Origin: Hydractinia symbiolongicarpus
Lineage: Eukaryota > Cnidaria > Hydrozoa > Anthoathecata > Hydractiniidae
Assembly: GCF_029227915.1 (NCBI RefSeq)
Contig: NC_079875.1
Coordinates: 30,160,001-30,224,000, forward strand
Direction: 5' to 3'
Length of the DNA: 64,000 bases
This document shows, piece after piece, positions 34,100 through 45,558 of this stretch. The first letter of the stretch is position 1, and each line of letters begins with the position of its first letter. Below the pieces are notes generated by a model, which was given only the letters and a program-made list of their open reading frames with translations, did not search any database and was not told the origin of the DNA. Both the position numbers and the translations under genes were made by a program.

Positions 34100-35757
34100 T
34101 TTTGTCTGTAGCGCTTGTATGTATGTATGTATCAGCTGTCTTCGCTTCTATCATCTACTGTAAGATTTTCTTCAGTATAAGTAGTTGCTTCAGCTGCAAT
34201 ATATATGTGTCTTGAAAGGGACTTCCATGTATTTCGATCTTCAGCGATTACCCTTAAGACCTTTAGGTCATGTTTCGAAATCAATTGCGAGACGCCAAAT
34301 TTTATTGCAAAACTGTTATCAGATTCCACTGCTCTTCTCATATCATTGTTTAAACTGATTGGTAACGTAATTCGTTGACGACCTTTGAATTTTGATACTT
34401 GCGATTGTTCAAAATAGTGATTCATAGCCAGTTGAGCGGGTGTGTCTTTCTGTAATCTGAGAACATGCCCAAATAACCTCCATCGAGCTTGGATTATATC
34501 CAATGTAATAGGTCTTGTTTTTGATATTTCGTACAACTTCTTGTTCCTTATTGTTACTGGGTATTTGATGTTTAATACTTGACGAAGTTGTCGACGATGG
34601 AAGGAATTCATGTTCTTTTCTTCATTTTTTGTTCAAACCCCATGTACCACAGTTGTATAATAATATGGATTTGACTACAGTTTGATAGATAGTGATTTTT
34701 AGTTGAGTACTGATTTTATCTTTCTTAATCCACACATCACTTATTTTCTGTAGGGCAGCTGTTGACAATGCTTTTCTGTTAGCTATATCTTCATGGATAC
34801 CTAGCTTTGACCCCAATTTCTTGACATGTCTCCACGGTTCATTTGTTTCGTTGTTTACTTTTTTCTTTCTTTCTAGTAATGTGTGTTCTGTTTTTGTCTC
34901 GTTTACCAACAAATTATCCTTAGCTAAAGTTTCTTTTATGATGTTATTGAATTTCTTCTTTTTGTTGATGTCATCTGTGATGTGGTCGTAATCATCAGCG
35001 TATATCACTTCAGTCACTGGGAGTAATGATTCGTTTCTCTTTGAGTATGAATGTTCGTCAAGGATATGGTCTTTTTCCAGAATTTTTCTAACTTTACGTA
35101 AGGAGCTTTCGAAATATATGTTAAACAAACAACCACTTATTCCGTCACCTTGAGGACTTCCGATGTTACTGGGAAAAGGTGTCGTATCTACATCTTTCAT
35201 TCTGATTTCAAGATTTGTGTTAGCAAGTAAAAATCGAATTAATCTCAATTCATCTTCGTTTATTACATTATCAAGGATGTTTAACAACTCGTCTCTTTTG
35301 ATGGTGTCAAATGCGGAACTCATGTCGATACCTGTAATATAAATCTTCTCCTGGTATTTTTCAATTCTTGCAACTAACCAGCGATGAGTCCATACAGCGT
35401 CTGACGTGCTTCGATTTTGTCGGAAAGCACTTTGACTTAATGAAAGGTAGTCGTCAATTTTTGGTTTGATGCGTTGAAGAGCTACGTTGGAAATAATCTT
35501 TCGAATGATTGGAAGTAGAGTTACAGGACGTAGATTTTTAACAGGGCCTTTAGGTTTTTTAGGCTTACACAGTGGGATGAGGATACCTTTTCCAACATCG
35601 ATGTCTTCATTTTTGTTGAAACAGTCATTGTTATTTCTTTTCGATATATTACGGCGAAGTGCTAACACATTGCAGCTGATGTTGGAATACATCTTAAAGT
35701 TAACTGTCATTGATAGAATTAAAGTGCGCCAATAATCCCTGACCGTACCCTTCGTAT
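34100..35757 (-). mobile_element. Non-LTR retrotransposon, 5'-truncated, RT nearly whole
   Basis: The RT frame (35710-34622) reads LRPVTLLP, SQSAFRQNRSTSDA, ITGIDMSSAFDTI (catalytic Asp near residue 129), IGSPQGDGISG and VIYADDYDHI (YADD near 238-240). A one-base shift in an A-run at about 34625 is followed by the C-terminal part (RRQLRQVLNIKYP, RWRLFGHVLRL), which stops at 34132. A short (TACA)n-like tail at 34108-34125 lies directly after the stop, as in RTE-like elements. No endonuclease domain remains. Confidence 0.8.
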
Positions 35758-35929
35758 ATCAATTTTGTTATTACTAACTCGTCTATCTACCTGTGATTCT
35801 TCGTTAACCCCTTTCACTAGGCATTGGATCTTAGACCACAAAAGTACACCACCAAGAGGTACTTATGCTTACGGAAAGCTTCTTCTTAGTGCCTTTTTAT
35901 GTAAATAGTCTTTGCTTTTTCTTATCTAC

Positions 35930-36035
35930 GAATTCGTAATGAATTCCTTTGAAATTTATCCGTTAAAAGAGATTCACTTTAATAAGTTTTATTTATTTCA
36001 TGCACTGAATCGCTTGTTTTTATTGTCTCTAAACT
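35930..36035 (+). repeat. Diverged fragment of the USP-element 3' tail
   Basis: AAATTTATCCGTTAAAAGAG, TTCACTTTAATAAGTTTTAT and TTATTT(C)AT resemble 37310-37370 (AAATTTATCCGTTTAAGGAT, TTCACGTTATGATAAGTTTT). It is a short, old relative of that tail. Confidence 0.5.
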
Positions 36036-36063
36036 GTAGCTGTTTTACCTTATAACCTCCTGC

Positions 36064-36403
36064 AAAATCTTTCTCGTTCTGCCTCTGGGCTTTGCCCCAC
36101 GAACTATATCTCCTCCATTCTTTCCAAATGCCCCAGCCAATTCAATCTTCTTATCTTGATAACATTCTACAGATACTTAACTCATCTGAACTCTTTGTGT
36201 CTCTCACACTGGCGTTACACATCCACCTAACCATTCTCATATCATTTCTTTCTAAACGGTCAAGATCTTACTGCTTCACTGCCCATGTCTTACTACCGTA
36301 CAACATAACACTTCTTACACAGGCCTCATATAACCTACCTTTTACCTCAATTAACAAGACTCTGCTAGTCAAGAAAGGAAGTAAGTCTCTGGACTTTTTA
36401 TAA
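36064..36403 (-). pseudogene. LINE-type RT C-terminal fragment
   Basis: The minus strand reads VKGRLYEACVRSVMLYGSKT then WAVK, a stop, DLDRLERNDMRMVRWMC and, after a shift, LNWLGHLERM. These are standard post-RT landmarks (ML.YG.E.W, RMLRWM, GH..RM). The fragment differs from the RT at 34.1-35.7 kb, so it comes from a separate insertion. Confidence 0.7.
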
Positions 36404-36744
36404 GGAGAGCCTTTTTGACTAGGCATAACTTTAGATACACATGTTATTAAGTGCTAAAATTTTGTGACTATTCCTAACTATTATTATTGCATCTGATGAA
36501 AAAAAAAATTTGTACTTTGCTCGGGGTATTGCTTTTTTCGGACGGGGGTAAACTTTTTGGAATTTTAAAAACTGTTGAAATTCATGTAAGAAAGTTATAA
36601 GATGTTTTATTGGGTATATAAATATTCTATTATTTCTATTATTCTATTAAAACCACTGCACCACTTCGATGAAAACTAACATATTATTTGTGGATGATCC
36701 TGTGTTGTGACATTGGTTGCTTTTAATCAATGTTAGTTTATTAC

Positions 36745-36912
36745 TCAGATATGCCAGTGCAATCTCATGAATAGCTTTAAAGATGGAAATACATGAGTTG
36801 CATAACCCAAGAAAGTTTCATCACTCATAACCAATTTGTTAAATTTGTTGACTGCGGCGATTCGCTGTGCAGTTGACATAGCTCTGTAGTTTTCGACAAT
36901 CCTCCAATCACC
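36745..36912 (-). CDS. Possible internal exon, unknown gene
   Basis: A polypyrimidine tract and acceptor (TTTTTTTACAG) just above 36912 lead into GDWRIVENYRAMSTAQRIAA, then VNKFNKLVMSDETFLGYATH. The frame stops at 36745. The acceptor and balanced residue use suggest a real or recently dead exon. I do not recognise the protein. Confidence 0.25.
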   Translation of the reverse strand, partial: GDWRIVENYRAMSTAQRIAAVNKFNKLVMSDETFLGYATHVFPSLKLFMRLHWHI

Positions 36913-37012
36913 TGTAAAAAAACGCAATATAATTATGCACCGAAACCGTCTCCAAGTCCTACAACCTTTAAATTAAATCTCCTGAAAAGGAACGTTACAA
37001 TAGTTGAACGTA

Positions 37013-37605
37013 GTTTGCTCACTTTGCTTTCAGGATTGACAATCCTGCTGCCCTTATTCATTTTAGAAGAAGCTTTGCAAGGGGGTTAGATTTTCTTATC
37101 TGGTCTTCGTGGTGTTACGCCCACGCATATTACCCCAGTTATGACAGGCTGGTACTGTCATTAGGCAGGTCCACAGCAACAATTATCTGTGTAAGGCTGA
37201 GTGTTGGAGCTCCATAACACATGTGGAAAGCTACAGCCAGGGTCACAAGTCCTGGCGCGCAGATAGTTGTTTGCTTCTTAAACACATTCTCTAAAGAATA
37301 ATTTTAAATTTATCCGTTTAAGGATATTCACGTTATGATAAGTTTTATTTATCTCATTTGTACCTATTCAATTCATTCTGAATTGCTTTAATATTTATTG
37401 TTTAGTGTTGTGTTCTGTCGCTGTTGTATTTTTCTGCCTTTTACGGTCAATGTTTTTAGGAAATCCTTGCAAAAAGGGGGATTTTGCTTTTTTGAAAAAT
37501 CTCTAGAGGGTTGCAACCTCTAACTATAGTAGAACCAGCTGTCATTAGACAAGAAATATTACAGCAAGCTGTTTTGTCACCTCATCATCAATCATCCTTC
37601 ACTTT
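37013..37605 (+). mobile_element. Third copy of the USP-element 3' tail
   Basis: This is a near-identical inverted counterpart of 21432-21997 that continues to GTCACCTCATCATCAATC. Only the 3' UTR is present, as expected for a heavily 5'-truncated target-primed insertion. Differences from the first copy are single bases and a few small indels. Confidence 0.9.
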
Positions 37606-37689
37606 TTACGTTTTATCCTAGCGTGAAGTTTTTCATTTCAGTTTAATTCAAGATTAACTTTCTCATCTTATTTATTCACCTCGTGTTGG

Positions 37690-37954
37690 ATCAATTTGAT
37701 GATCTCTTTCAAAGGTAACTTGCCAATGCTTTTGCTTCTCTTAACCATAGAATAATTGATTTGTTGTTATTTTGTGTGTAATCTGCTGGTTGATTACCTA
37801 AACCACACGCTGTCCTGGTGGAAGCCAGCATATTTGTCCATATATGTTCTTTTTTATACTGATTCATGTGTTTAATAATAAACTGCACGTCTATCCGACC
37901 ATTTACACTACTAAACCCACTTTTATTAAATAGCGCCACCGTCAACGTTTTCAC
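37690..37954 (-). pseudogene. MULE-like transposase, downstream fragment
   Basis: The reading contains HIWTNMLASTRTACGLGNQP then ADYTQNN, and after a shift PLKEIIKLIQHEVNK. The GLG..PADYTQN text is familiar from cnidarian MULE/SWIM-type proteins. Together with 38948-39337 it would form one gene interrupted by about 1 kb. Assignment is tentative. Confidence 0.4.
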
Positions 37955-37959
37955 CTTAA

Positions 37960-38947
37960 CCTTTAATCAATTTTATTAACAGTCAATGTTTTTTGTTGCC
38001 TGTTAACTTTTCTTGTTAACTGATAACAGATTTAATTGACAGTCAGTTTAAAAGATTGACCGTTAATGAAGTTAGTTGATGGTTAATAATTTTAATTGTT
38101 GGTCGTTACAGATATTTCATAAATATCAAAGACAAATTAACCGTTAATAAAAATTATTGACGGTCAATCAGAAAAATAACGATTAATTAAATATGTTGTC
38201 TGCCAATTTTAAACGTTGCCAATCAATTTAAATTTAATTCAAATGCACTGAATCTTTGTATGGGTTAATTCTTTCTGTCATTTTATTTTTGATACAACTT
38301 TTTCGTATTATCAGAATTATAAAGTTCGTATTATTTCAATGAAATTCGTATATATAGCTCGTATCGTTTCAAAGAAGTTTGTATCAAAAGTTATTTAATT
38401 TTTTTAACTAATATAAAGTTCGTTTCCTTATACGAAATTCGGTCATTTAATTTGGACTTATTATCTAGGTTATTTATATTCAAACGTAGACACGTGCTGA
38501 TTCAGATATATTTGGATCCGGCAATAGAAAAAGCTCCCTTAAAAGTTGAGTGAATTTAACTTTGTAAGGGAGCTTTTGAGCGATAGCCATTAAGATCACT
38601 TGAAAATAAAATGATTGCATCAACCTTTACATCGCTTGCAGCAAATAAAAACAAATTACCATTTGAACTAAATAAAAATCACACAAGCGATGAAATTGCC
38701 GTCCCAAGCAATTTACTTTGTTTAAAGTTCGTATCATTTTCTTCTTATAATAAAAAAAAATTTGTATCATATTTTTAAAAAAGTTTATATTTTTTATTTT
38801 AAAGCACTTTGTATGACATTCATATAACGAAGTTATTTGTAGCGTTCGTATAATGATAAGAAAAAAACATAAGCATCTTTTGAGACGGTATTGATATTGG
38901 CAGTTAACAAGATTTGTTAACCGTCAATAATGTTTACACTCTGTTAA
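37960..38947. other. AT-rich insert rich in GTTAAC and GTCAAT words
   Basis: Both ends are dense in TTAACCGTTAAT / ATTGACGGTTAAC words. Flanking zones (38280-38440 and 38720-38860) are rich in AAAGTTCGTAT/TTCGTAT words, and an inner hairpin sits at 38529-38577. The layout is roughly symmetric and lies between two MULE fragments, so a nonautonomous insertion is plausible. No clean TIR or target duplication was found. Confidence 0.4.
38529..38577. repeat. Stem-loop, 13-bp perfect stem
   Basis: AAAAGCTCCCTTA (38529-38541) pairs with TAAGGGAGCTTTT (38565-38577). The loop contains a further AAAGTT/AACTTT pairing. Confidence 0.85.
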
Positions 38948-39337
38948 TTAACACTTTTTTAGCACGTTCCTCCTTTGGATGTTAGATAACAAGTGCTTTG
39001 TGGAATTAAACGTTGCAATGAATATATCGTAAAAAATTTTCTTACAGTCTGTTCCAAATGCTATCAAGTTTTTTAAGCTTGGTAGGAATCTTACCATATT
39101 TGAAGGCAATGTAAAATAATAATCGTAAGTCTCGTTGGAATGAATTAGCATTGGTCCCAACTTAACTGGATGATCATTTGTACCATTTTGTACTAATAGT
39201 GGGTGCTTGAAGGCTGTTATAGTAACATCGCCACCCAGAACACTCCAACAACGACTTCTAGTACAAAACCTGTTAATGTCATTCAATTGGGTATCAGTCA
39301 CTAGGAATATTGACACTTCTGGCACCGTTCTCATCAC
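38948..39337 (-). pseudogene. MULE-like transposase, central fragment
   Basis: Landmarks: VPEVSIFLVTDTQLNDINRF, FCTRS, VLGGDVTITAFKHPLL, HPVKLGPMLIHSNETYDYYF and LIAFGTD. This order (catalytic-Asp block, LGP..IH, YYFTLPS, GTD) matches MULE-type transposases common in cnidarians. The frame ends at 38948, where the AT-rich insert begins. The usual DPTF Asp block appears altered to GGDV. Confidence 0.5.
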
Positions 39338-39871
39338 TAATCTCCAAGTTTGTTTGTGTCAACAATGAATTCGACTTTATATTTAACATAAACTGGAGTA
39401 ACCATTTTGGTAGTTTCTGCTCTAGCAACAGCTTTCTTTACCACTGGAGTATACAGGAAGCACTAAATTGTTGTTGTAGTAGCGTATACCTGGTAAACGA
39501 ATGCCATAACTTCAAGAAATGTTGGAAACAGTCAGTGTATCTAATTATATTGTACGCTTCGTGTTACGGAAGATAGTTTCACAACTTATATTCAAAAGAG
39601 TAGTAGAACAACTTTTACTTGTGCTGGTATATTCCTTTTCATCATCGCCAGAGCTCACCACTTGAATATGGGAAGCAATATCTAAATATGAATAAATGAC
39701 ATGAATGATTTTTACTAAACTGAAATCACACCTTGTTTAATTAGACAAACTTATTTTCTAATAGTGGCCAAAGTTTACTTTAGGAAGAAAGGGATGTCTA
39801 GTTTCTGCTGATGACCGTCCGCGGACCTCTTCGAGGTGACCCAGCTAGATATCCAGGGTACTTAGGTTCAG

Positions 39872-40022
39872 AAATATGGGTCGAAACCTACCTGCCCTTG
39901 GTTAAAGTTCTGTTTATCTTTCCAAATGTGTTGTCCTTTTTATTTTTTCTTATTTCCAAAGACCTAACAGGTTGAGTTCATCATTGTGATGGCTAGCCAC
40001 CTCTTTGTAAACTATTTTCCTA
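39872..40022 (+). mobile_element. Fourth fragment of the USP-element 3' tail
   Basis: ATGGGTCGAAACCTACCTGC, CTTGGTTAAAGTTCTGTT and AAAGACCTAACAGGTTGAGT match the reverse complement of 24150-24360, with an internal deletion of about 60 bp. Confidence 0.85.
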
Positions 40023-40319
40023 TATAATAATACGGAGTGTTTGTGACGGTCATAGTGGATATTGTCATTTTCCTTTAATGTTGCCGAAATTTTCTTTGAA
40101 GTTGCCGAAAAAAAGTATGTCTCAAATGTTAAATTTTGTGACGTCACGGCAATATCCTTATTAAATTAATGAAGTATTTACAGTGCACTAAAAAGGCCAA
40201 ATAACTTGGAAACGAGGTGGTGACGCCAATGATTTTTCACCGCGTGGTTAACTAGGGACCACCTAGGACCAATTTGGGTAATTTTCCCAAACCTGGGTCC
40301 CCGACTCCGTTTCGGAATG

Positions 40320-40700
40320 GGCAGGTTAATGACGTCATCAAAAAACCTTTAAACCCTAATATCTCTGCAACCGTATATTAAAAGTACATGATCCTATACA
40401 TTTTCTTAATCAGCGTTTAAAGATATATACGATGTTGGCAAGGGTTTTTGGTCATTGTTGACGTTAGCAAAATTTTTAATCCCTTATATCTCATTAACCG
40501 AAAGCACATGATCATATACCTTTTCTTGATGAGCGATTTAAGGTCTGCACAGTAGAGGCAATGTGAAACAAGGTTCTAAATTTTTTTTTGTGTGGATAGG
40601 TTGCTGACGTCATCCAATTCAAATGACGCTTTTTTCTCATTTTTATCTTGCCCCAGTGGATTTCCCACGGGCCTTATCAACTAGTTATAATCATCGTACC
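40320..40700. repeat. Diverged ~126-bp duplication and dispersed repeat
   Basis: TAATATCTCTGCAACCG, AGTACATGATCCTATACATT, TTCTTAATCAGCGTTTAA (from 40358) recurs as TTATATCTCATTAACCG, AGCACATGATCATATACCTT, TTCTTGATGAGCGATTTAA (from 40483). 40656-40690 is the repeat shared with about 741-785. Confidence 0.75.
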
Positions 40701-41239
40701 CGTCTAAAAACAATTTTCACCTTTTTTAATTATGGATCTTCTTCTTATCTTCAATGGCGTGAGATCACCTTGCTGCTCTTCAGTTACAAACTCGTTTGTA
40801 ACTTCGTTATCGCTGGATTGATCGTATTATTTTCGTCACCTGAATATAAAAATGAGGTAATCAGTTATTTTTACCATCAAATGATTTTTTTGGAATTTTT
40901 TTCTTTTGGAATTTTTGGTTTTATTTCGAGATACTTTCAATCTTTGAGTGTTGGAGGCATTTGGCCTGCACAAGCTAAAGGTCTAAAAGACAGTCTGAAA
41001 TTACCGTGGTTTTGATATAGCACACTATGAAGTAAAGCTGTAAGTGGCAGTGTAGAATTTTAGTTGTTATTTTGCGTTTGTGAACTTTACCAACTTATTC
41101 TAGTTCAACTGGCTGGAAATATTAGGAAATACCAGCAAAATTTTAACCAGCACAGTCATTAACGGATAATAATTTCGACTTCTTTCTTCCAAATATTAGT
41201 AGAGTCTTTGCTATGTACACACATAGGAAGAAAAGGTTA

Positions 41240-42345
41240 ATTGGGTTCATCCGGGCTTGTAGCTTTCAACATAAAGGAATTATAACTGAGGCTGATGTCA
41301 CCATGTTTCTACATGACAATACCGAAGTATGTGTCATTCTTATGTACGGACACATCCTGCAACATAGAAAAAAAGAATTTGAACCGCATTTAAAGGTGTT
41401 TATATCAAATAAGAAAAATCATCTTGGTATGTCCCGAAAGTGTCTTCATAAATTAGCCTACAATGGTGCTGCAGAAAATTTTTTTTTTTACTAATTTAGC
41501 AACAACCTTGAGTCTGATTGGGTGAAGTAGGCGACAACATAGTTCCGACATTTACCCAATTAGATGTGCGTTTTCGAATGTATCCTAGGAGTATAAAAAG
41601 AAATTTTAGTGTTTTGCATTGTCTAAACTGCCATGATTTAATCATGTACATAAACAATGTTAAGCAACACCACCACCGCCACCAAAATTACTAATTAGCA
41701 AATTACTTACCAGAATTATATTGCATTACACATTATTTTCCTGATTTTGATGTTAAATGAAAATATTTGTATACAAGATCCGTGCAAAAATCCACACAGG
41801 CAGAAGAACAAAGGCAAAAAATAGGTTGTTTTCGGCGTTAAAGTTATTTTAAGAAATAAGTTTTTGTGAGGAGCTGTTACAGAGATGTTGGGATTTAAAT
41901 GTATTTAAATACGCTATCAATCCGTTTGTTTCAAAATGGATGATTGACTCAGCTTTTGGAAATTAGTCCAAATTTGGTCTCCTAAAACACTGGCTAGAAA
42001 CTTCGATTATTTCTGCGACACTGGACATATAAGTTTGTGAAAAGCTATTGGCCAAAAAGAAAATGGCCAAACAGTACAACTTATCCAGTGCTGGAAAGGT
42101 TTGTGAACTTTGCAATTATTGAACCAAGTTTGACTCATGTTGAAGATATTTACATCAAATAGGGAAATTACCTTCACAATGTTGGCATGTCCCGATTGCG
42201 TCCCCATAACATCAGTCTCCAAAGCTGCGGTAGAACAGGATTTGTTGATGAATTTAACAACAACCTAAAAGAATAAAACAACTGTATAAAGTGAATTGGA
42301 TGAACGAGGCGAGAACATAGGTCCAACATTTACCCAATTGTTTTG
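41240..42345. repeat. Diverged direct duplication, ~760 bp apart
   Basis: The segments around 41380-41580 and 42110-42345 share TATATCAAAT/TACATCAAAT, GGTATGTCCCGAA/GGCATGTCCCGAT, TAGCAACAACCTTGA/TTAACAACAACCTAA and AACATAG(T/G)TCCGACATTTACCCAATT. The plus-strand frame at 41213-41494 covers the first copy. The second copy has stops, so coding is doubtful. Confidence 0.65.
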
Positions 42346-42852
42346 CCCTTTAATATCAAAAAGCCAAAAATCCATGTGAATGAAAGCTGTTCAGCAATAT
42401 TCAAGAATAGCCCAAAACACGACCAAATATTATGTTTCATTGATGTAGTTCCAAAGAAATGGTGAATCGAATTATTAAAGGGACTGTCCGGTGAAAAATT
42501 ATTTTAAAATATTATTTGTAATTTAAAATTATGACATAGAAAATACCTTTCTTTTTTGATATTATTCACTTAATCACATATATAAACAAACCTTTTTATC
42601 GTAGATGTTGTTAAAGCATGGCTTCGTCTCGTTGCTGCAAATGCGCGCAAAACGGCCTGGGTTAAAAATTTAATATACGTAATTATGCATGTGACGTAGA
42701 ACAGTGGTGAAAAACAGACTATGTAGCGAAAGTGTGTAGCGTTTTCAGTACAAAATATGAACCCCCCCTAGAAGTTAACTGTTTAGAAACTTATTTAAAA
42801 AAACTTTTAATTTTAAACTCTTCTCTACAAATTATGAAATACGATTATTAAT

Positions 42853-43624
42853 ATGTCTTCGTCGAACAAAAATTTCACGGTATTAGGATTTCAGTATGAA
42901 CCAGAAAGATCAGATTCCGAAATAGCTTCACAGCCTAGGCGGGTTTTTAATGATGCTTTTTAAGATCAGGCAGACTTCGATCCTCAGCAAAATCCTAGAT
43001 TGTGTAAGCCTGTTACTGATTGGTGTCGTTGTGGTAAATGTGAGAGGATGCCGACAGAGAAAGTGTGTGTTTGCTGTGTTGAAATCGATGCCATAAAATA
43101 CTTCAATCTTGATGGTAGCGATTTATTTTTATATATTTCCAAAAATAATAAGGGGAGTTTATATTTCCAGACTTTTTTCTAACTTCATGATAATTATTTT
43201 AAGATCAGGAATGCATCACACAGCATCCACATTTTAACTACATCGTGTTGTTGAAAGATGTGTTATGGACAGCGTTAGTCGGGCTATATGACCGGGAAAG
43301 TCGCGGTTTACCTGAGCGTGACCATGTACCAAATAGGTAATCTATTTTCTCTCCCGCGTTATTAAAAATTCGACGATTGACTTAACTTATTTTGCTAAAT
43401 ATTTTAGGACGTACCGTCACGGTGCTTATCGACAGTTTTGCTCGTTTATCCACAACAAACTTAGGCGAGGTGTACGACGTGTCATACCAGCGTGTGCAGT
43501 TTGTAAGATCAGGGAGGAGTATCCTAGTGTAGATGGACGATACACTGGGTTTAAGGGTGACGCAGAAGGGGGAGAACTGGTTGAAATGGATTTTTCTTGG
43601 ATAGCGGAGATAGAAGACGAATAG
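42853..43624 (+). pseudogene. P2X7-ballast-domain protein, three exons, one stop
   Basis: Exons 42853-43114, 43204-43336 and 43408-43624 join in phase with GT-AG introns to 203 codons. Landmarks: WCRCGKCERMPTEKVCVCC (codons ~57-75), ECITQHPHFNYIVLLKDVLW, TYRHGAYRQF, VIPACAVCKIREEYP and GRYTGF. This cysteine-rich fold is the cytoplasmic ballast domain of P2X7 receptors. In invertebrates it also occurs as stand-alone, multicopy, often transposon-associated proteins. There are no transmembrane segments, so it is not a channel. A TAA at codon 37 (42961-42963) is the only defect. Confidence 0.75.
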
Positions 43625-43798
43625 TTATTATATACACTACTTGTACATATTTACAAAAGTCATACACATTTTTTTCGTATAAGAATCTGTTTTTTAAGAA
43701 ACGTAGTAATAGATTTTTTTGTGCAAATTTAAGAAACGTTAGAAGAAGTATTCATCGGATTGCTTAAAAATTAAAAACGTGTATTAGAAATTTTATAT

Positions 43799-45175
43799 TT
43801 ACAATTTTATACGTTTATATTTGGTCGATTTTTCGATAATCTCTTCGCGAGGTGGCCTGTCATCGGGAGTAATCTTTAACGACAGTTGGCGTTTCATCCG
43901 ATTTCTTTCTGAAACTTTTTTTTTACATTCGGCGCGTTTCATTATTTTTTGCAGGATATAGTGTAAGTAGCCATAATCCTTATCAACTTTTACAATTTTG
44001 GATACAAATCTTTTGATCGGTTTGGAATACGCGACTTTGAAAAGTGGTTTCCGAATTCCTTCTTCGTTAACTGAGTGTTTCTAAAGATTATCAGAGCACA
44101 TACAAAATATTGCATATATAATATCAAAAACATAAAATTTGCAATGTTTTATATACCTGTTCTCTGTTGATGTTGTGGTTGTGATTTAAAATAGCGAGTT
44201 GAGTACCAGCGAGCATCTGTAAATTCGTGCACGTATAAGAAAATATTTACCTTTGTGTAGGATATTGAATGTACTGTTCAGAGCTGCTGCTGCGCTTTGT
44301 AGGTTCACGTCATCCAAATCGGAATTAAATGAGGACTCAGTACAATTTGAATCTGAAAACATATACATTCTTAAAAATTACAAAATAATTTGCCACTTCG
44401 GTTAAGCATGAAAATGAAATAAAGTCGAAAGCCATACCGTTATTTGTGTCCGTTTCATTTTCAGTTTGACAAGAAGCATGTACAACAGCTACTTGGGTTT
44501 GCGTTTGCGCATCTGCTACAGAACACGACGTTTGTGTACATGTACTTCGTACTGACGTATCTTTATATTGGGTTGCACTCGTTTGTGTTTTTGGTATGGC
44601 CTGTATTCCAATTGATAATTTGGATTCAACTTCAAATTCAACTTCATTATCGATTAAACATAATTGCTCAGAATCTTCAACCAAGGCTGACTTCACTAAC
44701 TAATAACGATCGAACGAAGTAATAAAAAGGAATGGGAACGAAGATGATATACTCGAGAAATGGTAAGAACATTCAAGGCTTTGTCAATACCAATAGCAAA
44801 ATACGAGGAAATTAAGAATAATTTTCAAGATTAACATTCTTATAAAAAAAACGGATTTGCTTACGTCTTTAGATTGACTTCGTTTGGCTCGAGATGTGGA
44901 GGATGTACGTTCCTTAGGGGCAGTCTTATGACAAAAAATTGTCGGCACAGAATTTGGAATCAACCGCCGTTTGCCAGGACGATCTTTATAAAATAATTCA
45001 TTCTGAAGTTTCCAGCTTGGGTCAAAGCAGGTTTCTTCAAAATGGTCAGAGCATAGAAATACTTTAGCTGGCAGCTTTGTTCTGTTAATTGCGGCAATCC
45101 TGGCTTTGCTAACTGCAGGATTCTTAGGCATTAGAAAGAAGCTTTTATCTTTGTTTGACTTAATGTTGTTTTTAC
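43799..45175 (-). pseudogene. THAP-domain protein with conserved C-terminal exons
   Basis: Exon 45175-44865 carries a THAP domain lacking its first Cys: AYGCKNN, DKSFFLMPK, VFLCSDHFEE (C-x2-H), ELFYKDRPGKRRLIP and SVPTIF. Further exons: 44699-44438 (acidic, then TQT-rich), 44352-44251, 44216-44157 (MLAGTQLAILNHNHNINREQ) and 44080-43799 (IRKPLFKVAYSKPIKRFVSK to TAA). Splice sites are good, but the phase fails between 44251 and 44216, so it is broken or an exon is missed. THAP domains bind DNA. The gene converges with the P2X7-domain gene, whose stop is only ~175 bp away. Confidence 0.6.
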
Positions 45176-45477
45176 AACCGTACGCGGAACCAGGATCACC
45201 ATACAAGTTATCTTTGGAGAAATCTGAAAATGATACAAAGAAACCATCAAAGTCGAAGAAACAACCAAAGGCGAAAAAAGAAACATTAAAAAAGAAAACA
45301 ACGACTAAAACAAAAATGACACCACCAGTTGTAGAAGATTGCGAATGTTTAGTTCGAAGTGATTGGTGGCACGAGTCATTGCCAGGAGAAAACTGGATAC
45401 AGTGTATAAAGTGTTCAGCATGGCTTCATGAACTATATTGTTCTTCAGATAAACCTATTTGTGACTTCTGTGACTAA
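45176..45477 (+). pseudogene. Transposase C-terminus with PHD-like Cys finger
   Basis: A lysine-rich linker (SKSKKQPKAKKETLKKKTTT) is followed by DCECLVRSDWWHESLPGENW, then IQCIKCSAWLHELYC and CDFCD, stopping at 45475-45477. Such a WxxCxxCxxWxHxxC finger closes many pogo/Tigger-type and piggyBac-like transposases. It meets the THAP exon head-to-head near 45175, so the junction probably truncated both. Confidence 0.5.
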
Positions 45478-45558
45478 TTTTATTTGTTTGTTTTTTATTT
45501 TAATTATTTTATACACGGTTAGGATTTTTATAGCTATATTTTAGTACTTTATTTTCAT

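Noticed and set aside
41213-41494. Plus-strand frame of 93 codons as a gene
   Set aside because: The related duplicate near 42.1 kb has stops and no shared reading frame is kept, so coding is not supported.
42853-43624. P2X receptor channel gene
   Set aside because: Only the cysteine-rich ballast domain is present; there are no transmembrane segments or ATP-binding ectodomain.
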